Below, piece after piece: positions 35,077 through 42,920 of a stretch of DNA of 64,000 nucleotides (positions are counted from its first letter, which is position 1; the number at the start of each line of letters is the position of its first letter). Location of the stretch: contig CAJKAR010000023.1 in NCBI GenBank assembly GCA_905197955.1, forward strand, positions 1-64,000, read 5' to 3'. The position numbers and the translations under genes were made by a program. The notes under the pieces were generated by a model. It was not told where the DNA came from and searched no databases. It saw only the letters and a list, made by a program, of their open reading frames with translations. The DNA comes from an uncultured Lentisphaeria bacterium. GTDB taxonomy: Bacteria > Verrucomicrobiota > Lentisphaeria > Victivallales > UBA1829.

Positions 35077-35883
35077 TTACTGAAGAACCGGCCAGATTCT
35101 TCCATTCGGAGCTTCGACCAGATTAATCGGCATACCAAAGGTTTCATGAAGATTCTCTGCGGTAAGGATTTCTTCCCGCAGGCCTTGTTTATAAACTCGT
35201 CCATCTTTCAGAATGAGTCCGCGGTCGAAGCTCTTTGTGATCTCCTCAATCCGCTGAGTGATGAAGACCATGGTGGGAGAATTTTTCCGTGCCGCGAGAG
35301 CATCAATCGCTTTCAGGAGGATTTCACGACTTGTAAGGTCGAGATAAACACAGGTTTCATCAAGGATGACCAGTTCCGGATCGGAGATCAGGGCTCGTGC
35401 GATAATCGCCTTCACCTGTTCGCCGGAGGAAAGACGGTCGAAATAACGATCTGCAATGCTGCCGCCCTGAATCATCTCCAGAGCTTCATGAGCCTTGTCC
35501 AGCTCGTGCTGTTCAGCTTCGCGGAAGAATCCGACTGTGGAATCGAGTCCGGAAAGAACCACTTCCAGCGCGGTCCAGCGACGATAGGAGTTATCCGCCG
35601 CCCAGGTGTTCAGAAAAGGACTTGCCCAGGCAACCTTTTTCCGGATCTCAAAGATATCGCAGGCGCCGTAGCGGTTTCCAAGAATGGAAATTGTCGCGCC
35701 GTAAAGCGGCCAGACGAGTCCGAGCATCAGTTTGACAAGCGTGGTTTTCCCCGCCCCGTTCGGCCCCAGAATAAACCAGTGTTCTCCACGTTTGATAGTC
35801 AGAGAGAAATCGTGAAGAGCTTCAAAGCCCTCCAGTTTCACGGTTGCATTTTTGATTTCAATCGCATTATCCGTCATTTTCAC
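35077..35883 (-). CDS. Orphan ABC-transporter-type ATPase (ModF/YlmA-like)
   Basis: 268 residues: one ATPase domain with Walker A GPNGAGKTT (about 40-48), a signature LSSGEQ in place of LSGGQ, Walker B ELVILDE followed by TCVYLDL in place of the usual PTxGLD, and a switch FITQR where a His is usual. There is no permease or binding protein nearby. It follows pheA by 15 bases, so the two are likely co-transcribed. The altered D-loop and the missing switch histidine resemble ModF-like or other non-transport ABC proteins. A translation-factor role is less likely because these normally carry two ATPase domains. Confidence 0.75.
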   Translation of the reverse strand: MKMTDNAIEIKNATVKLEGFEALHDFSLTIKRGEHWFILGPNGAGKTTLVKLMLGLVWPLYGATISILGNRYGACDIFEIRKKVAWASPFLNTWAADNSYRRWTALEVVLSGLDSTVGFFREAEQHELDKAHEALEMIQGGSIADRYFDRLSSGEQVKAIIARALISDPELVILDETCVYLDLTSREILLKAIDALAARKNSPTMVFITQRIEEITKSFDRGLILKDGRVYKQGLREEILTAENLHETFGMPINLVEAPNGRIWPVLQ

Positions 35884-35898
35884 ATCATCCTGTCTTAC

Positions 35899-36969
35899 TT
35901 ACTCCAGCGGGATCGCGCAGGGATAGCTGCCGAGCACCTTGAGAGAGTGCGCCAGAGTATTCAATTCTTTTAAAGCCTCGGCGATTTCGGGATCAGTCGC
36001 ATGTCCGAGCATGTCGATGAAAAAGAGATATTCCCAGTTTCTGCGCTTCGACGGCCGGCTCTCGATCATCGTCAGCGTAACGCCAGCATGTTTGAACGGG
36101 AGCAGACAGTCATAAAGCGCGCCGACCCGATCCTTGATCGCAAAGCAGATGGAAGTCTTATCCTGTCCGGAAGGCTTCACCTCCTGCGTCCCCGTCACCA
36201 GGAAACGAGTGGTGTTGTTGGGATTGTCCTGTATGCCCTTCTCGACGATTTTCAGGCCGTAAACCTCCGCGGCAAGCTCGCTGCCGATGGCTGCGGCCCC
36301 CTCTTCGCGAGCCGCCAGATCCGCCGCACGCGAATTGCTCACAACCGCGATTGTCTCGACTCCGGGCAGATGCTCCGTCAGCCAGTTGCGGCACTGGCCA
36401 AGCGACTGCGCATGACTGTAAACCACCTTGATTTTCGATTTTTCCGCATTGGAAAGCAGGCACTGCTGAATCCGCATATTAATCTCCGCGCAGATCTTCA
36501 CAGAGGAATCCATGAGCATATCAAGCGTGTAATTGACCACACCCTCGGTGGAATTTTCAACGGGAACGCATCCGTAGTCGCACTTGCCCGATTCCACCGC
36601 GTGGAATACATCTGCAATAGTGCTTTTGGAAAGATATTCCACCCCGTGTCCGAATTTCATTTTCGCGGCAAGATGAGTAAAGGTTGCTTCGGGACCGAAA
36701 AACGCCACCTTCAGCGGATTCTCCAGCCGCAGCGCCCCCGACATGATCTCCCGGTAGACAGCTCGGAGTGTCGAATTCGGCATCGGCCCCCGGTTGATCG
36801 TTTCCAGTTTCTCAAGCAGAGCCTTTTCCCGTTCCGGAACGTAGATGGGCTCGCCTCTCTCCCGCTTCCATTCCCCGACCTGTTTCACGACTTCGTAACG
36901 GTCATTGAGGAGTCGCACAATTCCACGGTCGATGGAATCAATTTTGATTCTGAGCTCTTGCAGATCCAT
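35899..36969 (-). CDS. pheA: Bifunctional chorismate mutase / prephenate dehydratase
   Basis: Converts chorismate to prephenate and then phenylpyruvate for phenylalanine synthesis. 356 residues in three parts: AroQ-type chorismate mutase (about 1-85, LRIKIDSIDRGIVRLLNDR), dehydratase (about 92-275, with VAFFGPEATFTH, PVENSTEG and the catalytic TRF of NTTRFLVTG), and a regulatory ACT domain (about 285-356) with ESRPSKRRNWEY, the phenylalanine-binding motif. Feedback inhibition by phenylalanine is therefore expected. I prefer the ATG at 36969, preceded by CAGG; the longer frame adds 8 residues. It has its own promoter and is followed by the orphan ABC ATPase. Confidence 0.95.
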   Translation of the reverse strand: MDLQELRIKIDSIDRGIVRLLNDRYEVVKQVGEWKRERGEPIYVPEREKALLEKLETINRGPMPNSTLRAVYREIMSGALRLENPLKVAFFGPEATFTHLAAKMKFGHGVEYLSKSTIADVFHAVESGKCDYGCVPVENSTEGVVNYTLDMLMDSSVKICAEINMRIQQCLLSNAEKSKIKVVYSHAQSLGQCRNWLTEHLPGVETIAVVSNSRAADLAAREEGAAAIGSELAAEVYGLKIVEKGIQDNPNNTTRFLVTGTQEVKPSGQDKTSICFAIKDRVGALYDCLLPFKHAGVTLTMIESRPSKRRNWEYLFFIDMLGHATDPEIAEALKELNTLAHSLKVLGSYPCAIPLE

Positions 36970-37012
36970 AAGCCTGTTTCCATGATTTCCCATTTTGAAA
37001 TTTTGAACATAA

Positions 37013-37041
37013 AAAGTACCATGAAATCACAAGAAATTCAA
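37013..37041 (-). promoter_or_regulatory. Candidate promoter of pheA
   Basis: Minus strand: TTGAAT (37036-37041), 17-base spacer, TACTTT (37013-37018), about 45 bases before the ATG. No Trp/Phe-type leader peptide was found. Confidence 0.45.
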
Positions 37042-37091
37042 GTTTTCTCTCTGTTTTTTTGACAATTTCAAATCCCGGCAAAATTTTCCCG

Positions 37092-37131
37092 GAAAACAAA
37101 AACTCCGCACCGGGGAAGCCGATGCGGAGTC
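37092..37131 (-). terminator. Intrinsic terminator of purM
   Basis: Leftward: perfect 8-bp stem (37103-37110/37124-37131), 13-base loop, then TTTTGTTTT. It starts 26 bases past the purM stop. Confidence 0.85.
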
Positions 37132-37156
37132 GCAGAAACAAACAGATCAGAATACG

Positions 37157-38215
37157 TCAGTCAACCACAAGCGATTTCTTCTTGCCCTTGACCACTTCGC
37201 CGCAGACAAACGCTTTGAAGCCGGCCTTTTTGCAGATGGCAATCGCCTGTTTGGCTTCGTCCGCCGGAACGAACCAGACCATTCCGACTCCCATGTTGAA
37301 GACACGGTAGGCTTCGGAATCATCAATGTTCCCAGCCTCGGTAATCAGCTTGAAGATCGGCGGAGCCTTCTTGATCGTGCTCTTGTGGAAGACCGCATCC
37401 ACGTTTTTCGGAAGAATTCGTGGCACATTGTCATAGAGTCCGCCGCCGGTGATATGCGCAATTCCGTCGAGCGAAAGTCCCGCCTCCATCGCAGCCTTGA
37501 TGGCCGGCCAGTAGCAGGTATGCGGCTTCAGAAGCGCTTCCCCGATGGACTCGTGATTCAGTTCGGCAAGTTCGGTATCGACATCGTAGCGGCAGGTGTG
37601 GAAGAGCACCTGGCGGGCAAGACTGAATCCGTTCGTATGCAGACCGTTGGAAGGAAGACCGATCGCAACATGTCCCGGACGAATCTTCTCTCCGGTGATG
37701 ATCCGATCCTTTTCCACAATTCCGTTGATGACTCCGACAAGGTCGAAATCATTTCCGTACATGCCGGGCATTTCCGCCGTCTCGCCGCCGAGAACCGCGC
37801 ATCCGACTTTGCGGCAGGCATCGGCAATTCCGCCGAGCACTTCTTCATACAGAGGACTACGCAGTTTGCCGATTCCGATATAGTCCAGGAAAAACACCGG
37901 TTCAGCGCCCTGCACGCTGATATCATTGACGCAGTGGTTGACAATGTCGTGTCCCACGGTGTCGTATTTCTGCATCAGAGCGGCGACCATGAGCTTGGTG
38001 CCGACTCCGTCGATGCTGGAGACAAGAACAGGATTTTTGTATTTTTTCAGATCAATCTGGAAAAGTCCGCCGAAGCCGCCGATCGGGGCGAGCATCTCCG
38101 GACGCTTTGCCATGGAAAGTTTCTTCTTGACCCGGGACAGAAGCTCCGTCGCGAGGTCAATATCCACTCCGGCCTCCTTGTATGTCGACACTTTTTTTGC
38201 AGTTTTGCGCGCCAT
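37157..38215 (-). CDS. purM: Phosphoribosylformylglycinamidine cyclo-ligase (AIR synthetase)
   Basis: Fifth step of purine synthesis: ATP-dependent ring closure of FGAM to AIR. 352 residues. Typical segments are YKEAGVDID at the N-terminus, GGFGGLF, the SIDGVGTKL nucleotide motif, DIVNHCVNDI, FLDYIGIGKL, the GGETAEMPG phosphate motif, GLPSNGLHTNGF, HITGGGLYDNVPR and FNMGVGM. The ATG at 38215 follows GAGGTGAAC; a GTG six bases earlier lies inside that ribosome site and is rejected. Monocistronic with its own terminator; no other pur genes nearby. Confidence 0.97.
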   Translation of the reverse strand: MARKTAKKVSTYKEAGVDIDLATELLSRVKKKLSMAKRPEMLAPIGGFGGLFQIDLKKYKNPVLVSSIDGVGTKLMVAALMQKYDTVGHDIVNHCVNDISVQGAEPVFFLDYIGIGKLRSPLYEEVLGGIADACRKVGCAVLGGETAEMPGMYGNDFDLVGVINGIVEKDRIITGEKIRPGHVAIGLPSNGLHTNGFSLARQVLFHTCRYDVDTELAELNHESIGEALLKPHTCYWPAIKAAMEAGLSLDGIAHITGGGLYDNVPRILPKNVDAVFHKSTIKKAPPIFKLITEAGNIDDSEAYRVFNMGVGMVWFVPADEAKQAIAICKKAGFKAFVCGEVVKGKKKSLVVD

Positions 38216-38403
38216 GTTCACCTCAAGATTGTTAATGTTGCAGATTTCCTGACACAGGTAATATACACGCAGTTTTCGCAGATGAAAGCAGAATCTTGTG
38301 AAAATTATCCCGCAGGCTGGAAAAAATCTCTTCCGGGAGTATATTGTCCCCTGAAAGCATCTTCAAACAAACTGTCATAGACAACAACCCGAGGAGGAAG
38401 CCC

Positions 38404-39771
38404 ATGGGATTCATGGATGACAAGTATCTGCTCGAAAGCGAGGTCTCCCTCGCCATCTACAGCTCCGTCAAGAACCTGCCCGTCATCGACCCGCACAATC
38501 ATGCCGACGTGAAGGAAATTGCGGAAAACAAAAATTATTCGGATGCATGGCAGGTCTTCGCCGCTACCGATCATTATGTCTGGGAAGTCATGCGCAAGCG
38601 CGGCGTCGAGGAAAAATTCATCACCGGCAACGCCTCCCCCAAGGAAAAATGGCTGGAACTCGCCCGCGTCATGCCCGAAATCGCCGGCAACCCCGTCTAT
38701 GAATGGATTCATCTCGATCTGCGCAGAAGATTCGATATCCGCGAAATGCTCTGCGCCGCCTCCGGCGAAGCCATCTGGGAGAAAGTCAATCAGAAACTCG
38801 CCGAACCGGACTTCAAACCGCTCGAACTCCTGAAGAAAATGAACGTCGAAGTCATGTGCTCCACCGATGATCCCGCCGATACGCTCGAATATCATGACCA
38901 GGTCAATGCTCAAGCCGGCAGAACAATCATCCGCCCGACCTGGCGGCCCGATAAAGCCATGCGCATCCATTTCCCCGACTTCAAGGAGTATATCGAAAAA
39001 CTCGGAAAACGATTCAATACCTCCATCGACAATGTAAAAACGCTGGTTGAAGTCCTCCAGAAGTCCCATGATTTCTTCGCGGAAAAAGGCTGCCGCGCCA
39101 GCGACCACGATACTCCTCATCCGCTGCCCGGAAACGCGACTCTCGAAGAGGCGGACGCCATCTTCCGCAAAGTCCTCGCTGGGGCAAAACCGACTCAGGC
39201 GGAAATCGACACCTATCAGGATTACCTCACGCTGCAGGTCGCTGATATGGATATGCGCGCCGGATGGGTCTATCAGATGCATATGGGAGTGGTCAGAAAT
39301 GTTCGGGATACTCTCTACAAAGCGCTGGGTGCGGATGTCGGCGGAGATGTCAGCGAATTCTACATCGACATCGTGAAGCCCCTCTGCAGCTTCCTGAACC
39401 ATTTTGACGACAAACTCAAAATCGTTCTCTACTGTCTGGAACCCTGTCATCAGGCATCGCTTGCCGCGGTTGCCAGAGCGTTCGGCAAAAATGTCCGTCT
39501 CGGCTCCGCCTGGTGGCTCAACGATACGCCCTACGGAATGAACACTCAGCTCGACTACATCGGCAATGTGGATCTTTATGCGAATTTCGGAGGAATGGTC
39601 TCCGATTCCCGCAAGATTCTCTCTTACGCATCGCGTTTTGAAATGTTCCGCAGAGTGCTGGCAAATGTGCTGGCAAACAAGGTCCGTCTCGGCAGAATGC
39701 CCTACGATGTGGCGGAAAAACTCGCCGTCATGATGTGCTATTCGGAACCCAAAAACTTCTTCAACGTCTAA
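38404..39771 (+). CDS. uxaC: Uronate isomerase (glucuronate/galacturonate isomerase)
   Basis: Converts D-glucuronate to D-fructuronate, or galacturonate to tagaturonate, in hexuronate catabolism. 455 residues, near the usual 470. The amidohydrolase-fold HxH is in VIDPHNHAD near the start. MCSTDDPADTLEYH, RPDKAMRIHF and RLGSAWWLNDTPYGM are family landmarks. GAGGAGGAAG precedes the chosen ATG. NagB follows 15 bases later, so the operon can feed both a uronic acid and an amino sugar into glycolysis, as needed for glycosaminoglycan-type disaccharides. No kinase, permease or dehydratase for the rest of the uronate route is visible. Confidence 0.93.
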   Translation: MGFMDDKYLLESEVSLAIYSSVKNLPVIDPHNHADVKEIAENKNYSDAWQVFAATDHYVWEVMRKRGVEEKFITGNASPKEKWLELARVMPEIAGNPVYEWIHLDLRRRFDIREMLCAASGEAIWEKVNQKLAEPDFKPLELLKKMNVEVMCSTDDPADTLEYHDQVNAQAGRTIIRPTWRPDKAMRIHFPDFKEYIEKLGKRFNTSIDNVKTLVEVLQKSHDFFAEKGCRASDHDTPHPLPGNATLEEADAIFRKVLAGAKPTQAEIDTYQDYLTLQVADMDMRAGWVYQMHMGVVRNVRDTLYKALGADVGGDVSEFYIDIVKPLCSFLNHFDDKLKIVLYCLEPCHQASLAAVARAFGKNVRLGSAWWLNDTPYGMNTQLDYIGNVDLYANFGGMVSDSRKILSYASRFEMFRRVLANVLANKVRLGRMPYDVAEKLAVMMCYSEPKNFFNV

Positions 39772-39786
39772 CCGGAGGAAACTGTA

Positions 39787-40572
39787 ATGGAAGTCATCAT
39801 CATGCCGACAGAGGAGAAGGCAACTCTTCTGGCAAGCAAGCTCATTGCCGCTCAGATCCGTCGGAAACCCGCCTCCACCCTGGGGCTCGCCACCGGAAGA
39901 ACCATGGAAAATCTCTATGCCGTTCTCGCGGAAATGCATCGGAACGAAGGACTCGATTTCTCCCTCTGCCGCTCCTTCAATCTCGATGAATACATCGGAC
40001 TGCCCGAAGAGGATCCCAACACCTACCGTTCCTACATGAACAAACATCTGTTCTCGAAAGTGAACATCGACATCCGCAACACCCATCTGCCGCATGGGAA
40101 CGCTCCCGATCTCGATCTCGAATGCGAACAGTATGAAAAGCGCATGAAGGAGTGCGGAGGAATTGATCTTCAGCTTCTCGGCATTGGCAGAAGCGGACAC
40201 ATCGGATTCAACGAGCCGCTCTCCTCTCTCGCATCGCGGACCCGCGCCAAAGCGCTGACTCCCGTCACGATCGAGCAGAACGCTCCGCTCTTCCCGCGTC
40301 CGGAGGATATGCCGAAACGCGCCCTCACCATGGGGGTCGGAACCATTCTGGAAGCCCGGCGGATCCTCATGCTGGCAACCGGAGCGGAAAAAGCCGATAT
40401 CATTGCAAAAGCGGTCGAAGGACCCATCACCAGCATGGTTTCCGCAACCGCACTTCAGCTTCATCCGAAGTGCACCGTCATCGTCGATGACGCCGCCGCA
40501 GAGAAACTCCAGGGCAAGGATTACTATCACTGGATCTTCCAGAACGAACCCGAATGGGCGGATTACCGGTAA
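39787..40572 (+). CDS. nagB: Glucosamine-6-phosphate deaminase
   Basis: Converts GlcN-6-P to fructose-6-P and ammonia. 261 residues. Motifs: LGLATGRTMENLY (sugar phosphate loop), FNLDEYIGL (catalytic Asp), and GIGRSGHIGFNEP, which keeps the ring-opening His and the Glu. The position occupied by Asp in E. coli (GNDGHIAF) or Asn in Bacillus is Ser here. SSLASRTRAKALT and LTMGVGTIL follow as usual. The allosteric C-terminal region of the E. coli hexamer is short. The stop is followed by a strong terminator, so uxaC-nagB is a two-gene unit. Confidence 0.93.
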   Translation: MEVIIMPTEEKATLLASKLIAAQIRRKPASTLGLATGRTMENLYAVLAEMHRNEGLDFSLCRSFNLDEYIGLPEEDPNTYRSYMNKHLFSKVNIDIRNTHLPHGNAPDLDLECEQYEKRMKECGGIDLQLLGIGRSGHIGFNEPLSSLASRTRAKALTPVTIEQNAPLFPRPEDMPKRALTMGVGTILEARRILMLATGAEKADIIAKAVEGPITSMVSATALQLHPKCTVIVDDAAAEKLQGKDYYHWIFQNEPEWADYR

Positions 40573-40600
40573 TTCTTTTCCTTTTTCTCAGTTTCGCAGA

Positions 40601-40638
40601 GCCCGCGTGAATCTTCCGATTTCGCGCGGGCCTTTTTT
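40601..40638 (+). terminator. Intrinsic terminator of the uxaC-nagB operon
   Basis: 7-bp GC-only stem GCCCGCG/CGCGGGC (40601-40607/40625-40631), 17-base loop, then CTTTTTT. Confidence 0.9.
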
Positions 40639-40674
40639 CAAAATAACATCCTGTCTCCGGAAGCGAGTTCTGTT

Positions 40675-41550
40675 ATGAACAGTAATCTTAAAAAAACGTC
40701 ATCCGCAGCCTTGTGCGGCAGAATCATCACAGAATCATCCCGACTGATCCTGCGGGAAATGACCCAGGAGGATTTTCCTCTGCTCTGCGCCATGCTTCAG
40801 GATCCCGAGGTCATGTATGCCTGGGAACGCACCTTCTCCGAAAAGGAGGTGCGGGATTGGATCGACCGGAATCAAGTCCGCTATCGGAACTGCGGCTGCG
40901 GCTACTGGCTGGCGTTCGACCGGACCTCCGGAGAAAACATCGGACAGCTGGGAATTCTTCCGGAAGAGATCGAAGGAAAAGTCCATTCCGGAGTCGGCTG
41001 GATTCTCCGCCGGGCTCACTGGGGCAAAGGCTATGCGGCAGAAGGCGGAAAGGCATGTCTGGACTATGCTTTCCGGGAACTGCACGTTCCGCGCGTGATT
41101 GCGGATATCCGTCCCTCAAATTGCCGCTCCGTCCGGGTGGCGGAACGTCTCGGCATGGAGGCCATGGGCATCTATGACAAGGTTGTCGGCGGAAAAATCA
41201 TGCCGCATCGGATCTATTCCGCGCGGTCCGCGGACCGCGTTCAAGTTCCATGGAATCCGATCTGGGAAAAACAGTTCGCCGAACTGGAGGAGCTTCTGGC
41301 TCCGGTTCTGAAGCACACCGGAGGATCTCTGCGGCATATCGGCGGGACATCGCTTCCCGGTTCTGCGGCGGTTCCGGTGATCGAAGCGGAATACAGCCCG
41401 GATCCGGGAATATCCGCAGCCAGGGTCATTCATGAACTGGAGCCTCTCGGCTTCTATCCTCTGGAACGTGAATCAGGGAACGGACTTCCCGACTTCACTG
41501 AGAGTTTGAATCTGAAATTCCGGCACGCTCTCCGAATCCGGATGATCTGA
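40675..41550 (+). CDS. RimJ/RimL-type GNAT acetyltransferase fused to a truncated GrpB-like domain
   Basis: 291 residues. Residues about 18-180 are a GNAT domain: SSRLILREMTQEDF start, GWILRRAHWGKGYAAEG (acetyl-CoA binding R-x-x-G-K/GYA) and SVRVAERLGM. After a short linker, residues about 192-285 look like the first half of GrpB (UPF0157): VPWNPIWEKQFAELEELL, RHIGGTSLPG (GrpB: H-x-GSTS-x-PG) and PVIEAE where GrpB has PIIDI. A full GrpB domain is about 170 residues, so the second half is missing and the nucleotidyltransferase-like acidic residues are altered. Either a regulatory relic or a decaying fusion. Substrate unknown. Confidence 0.75.
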   Translation: MNSNLKKTSSAALCGRIITESSRLILREMTQEDFPLLCAMLQDPEVMYAWERTFSEKEVRDWIDRNQVRYRNCGCGYWLAFDRTSGENIGQLGILPEEIEGKVHSGVGWILRRAHWGKGYAAEGGKACLDYAFRELHVPRVIADIRPSNCRSVRVAERLGMEAMGIYDKVVGGKIMPHRIYSARSADRVQVPWNPIWEKQFAELEELLAPVLKHTGGSLRHIGGTSLPGSAAVPVIEAEYSPDPGISAARVIHELEPLGFYPLERESGNGLPDFTESLNLKFRHALRIRMI

Positions 41551-41601
41551 AAAAATCGGAGAGCGAACCAGCGGAGTTCTCGTCTGAAACGGAAAGAGGC
41601 A

Positions 41602-42729
41602 TCACTCCTCTTTCATTCCGAACATCTTCCGTTTCAAGTCGAGATAATAGAGATAATCCTGCGGCTTCACGTTCGGCGGACAGCGATGATCGCAGAACGG
41701 AATGTAGCCGCCCCGCTCCACATAGGGCACCAGCGTTTCGAGATAGCGTTTGATCGCTTCCGGACCGGCGCCGAGCTGAATTTTATCTACGCCGCCCATG
41801 ATGCGCAGGACGCCGGAATACTGGTCGAGGAGTTCTCCCGGATGAGAACAGCCCATCACCTCAAACGGGAAGAGACAGTTGATTCCGCCTTCGAGCAGAT
41901 AGGGCAGAATCGGACGCACATCGCCATCGCAGTCGGTATACCAGAGATCAATGCCGTAACGGTCCAGCTTTTTACGGATCCGCTTGTAGCGGGGCATCAC
42001 AATGTCACGGAAGAAATCCACCGTCACGATCGGTCCGTTCTTAAAGCAGATGTCCTCCCAGCCGCTGGCGAAATCAAACTGGAAATGAGGCAGAACCTGA
42101 TCCAGAAAATCTTCTACGAGCAGACAGGAGGTTTCCACCATGTCCTCCACCATGTCAGGATAATCGAACATCGCATAGGCAAGCCCTTCAAAGGTGAGCA
42201 TGTCGCGGATGCGGCCGATCATGGAACCGCAATCAACTCCCAGAGGGTAATCACGATCAGCCGGATGCGCCGCTTTCAATGCTTCGATATCCACACGGCG
42301 GGCGGGATCATCCCGACGGAACCGCTCCTCCTTGCAGCGCTTCCAGTCATCGGGTGTGACAACGGAAGCTCCAAGGTAATGCGGAATGGTATCATGTCCA
42401 TCCAGCGGCACCTCGATCAGCAGTCCATTGGCATCGGTCATGATCTTCACATCGCCCCGCACCTCGATCACCTTCCGTTCAAATCCGGGATGCATCCAGA
42501 TGGTTCCGCTGATACCCTTGATCGGGTCAAAGTTGAAAAAGCGGTCGGCTTCCTCATTGTTCCGGATTCCGTTTTCGCGGAACAGATCCCATTCCGTGAA
42601 GTTTTCATCCCAGTAGCCGAACTCCATATTGAAACAGCGGTCAACGCTCTGGTAATGCATCTGACGGTTGAAACGTTCGCGCGCGGTCATCCGCCCCGGC
42701 CACGGAGAAAGGTAAGGTTTGATCGACAT
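41602..42729 (-). CDS. Uroporphyrinogen decarboxylase-family protein (MtaA/CmuA-like methyltransferase group)
   Basis: 375 residues with a UroD-type TIM barrel. TARERFNRQMHYQSVDR opens the fold; WYTDCDGDVRPILPYLLEGGINCLFPFEV is the substrate-side strand where corrinoid/coenzyme M methyltransferases have H-x-D-G; IMGGVDK and FCDHRCPPNVKP follow. The CmuA/MtaA group transfers methyl groups with a zinc ligand set of His/Cys, and Cys residues occur in both expected places (TDCDGD and DHRCPP). No corrinoid protein is nearby. It is not a haem-pathway HemE (no LLRQAGR motif). It is divergent from a second UroD-like gene. A hairpin with 8-bp arms spans its stop (41592-41614). Confidence 0.8.
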   Translation of the reverse strand: MSIKPYLSPWPGRMTARERFNRQMHYQSVDRCFNMEFGYWDENFTEWDLFRENGIRNNEEADRFFNFDPIKGISGTIWMHPGFERKVIEVRGDVKIMTDANGLLIEVPLDGHDTIPHYLGASVVTPDDWKRCKEERFRRDDPARRVDIEALKAAHPADRDYPLGVDCGSMIGRIRDMLTFEGLAYAMFDYPDMVEDMVETSCLLVEDFLDQVLPHFQFDFASGWEDICFKNGPIVTVDFFRDIVMPRYKRIRKKLDRYGIDLWYTDCDGDVRPILPYLLEGGINCLFPFEVMGCSHPGELLDQYSGVLRIMGGVDKIQLGAGPEAIKRYLETLVPYVERGGYIPFCDHRCPPNVKPQDYLYYLDLKRKMFGMKEE

Positions 42730-42788
42730 GGTTCTGCCTCTGAATTGATTGTTGTTGAAAACCCTCTGAATCGTTCCTGCTGACAGAT

Positions 42789-42840
42789 AATCTAGACGGA
42801 AAAGAGCCAGTTTTCAATTTTCGCTTCAGGACAATATAAA
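42789..42840. promoter_or_regulatory. Overlapping divergent promoters for the two UroD-family genes
   Basis: Leftward: TTGAAA (42812-42817), 17 bases, TAGATT (42789-42794). Rightward: the same six bases read TTTCAA, and 17 bases later TATAAA (42835-42840). The two would share one -35 site, so both genes could be switched by one bound regulator. The rightward -35 is poor. Confidence 0.45.
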
Positions 42841-42920
42841 GCAATCCATCTCAATATACAGAAAGCGGATTCCCGTTTATGCGTGTACTGTATTGCAAAA
42901 ACAGGGAGACTCACAGGAAA

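Noticed and set aside
38305..40530. Very long minus-strand open frame (741 codons) over uxaC-nagB
   Set aside because: It is the antisense of two well-matched genes with good ribosome sites; its translation has no family motifs. High GC at third positions keeps the opposite frame open.
41602..42729. HemE (haem-pathway uroporphyrinogen decarboxylase)
   Set aside because: The N-terminal substrate motif of HemE is absent and no other haem genes are near; the MtaA/CmuA-like group fits better.
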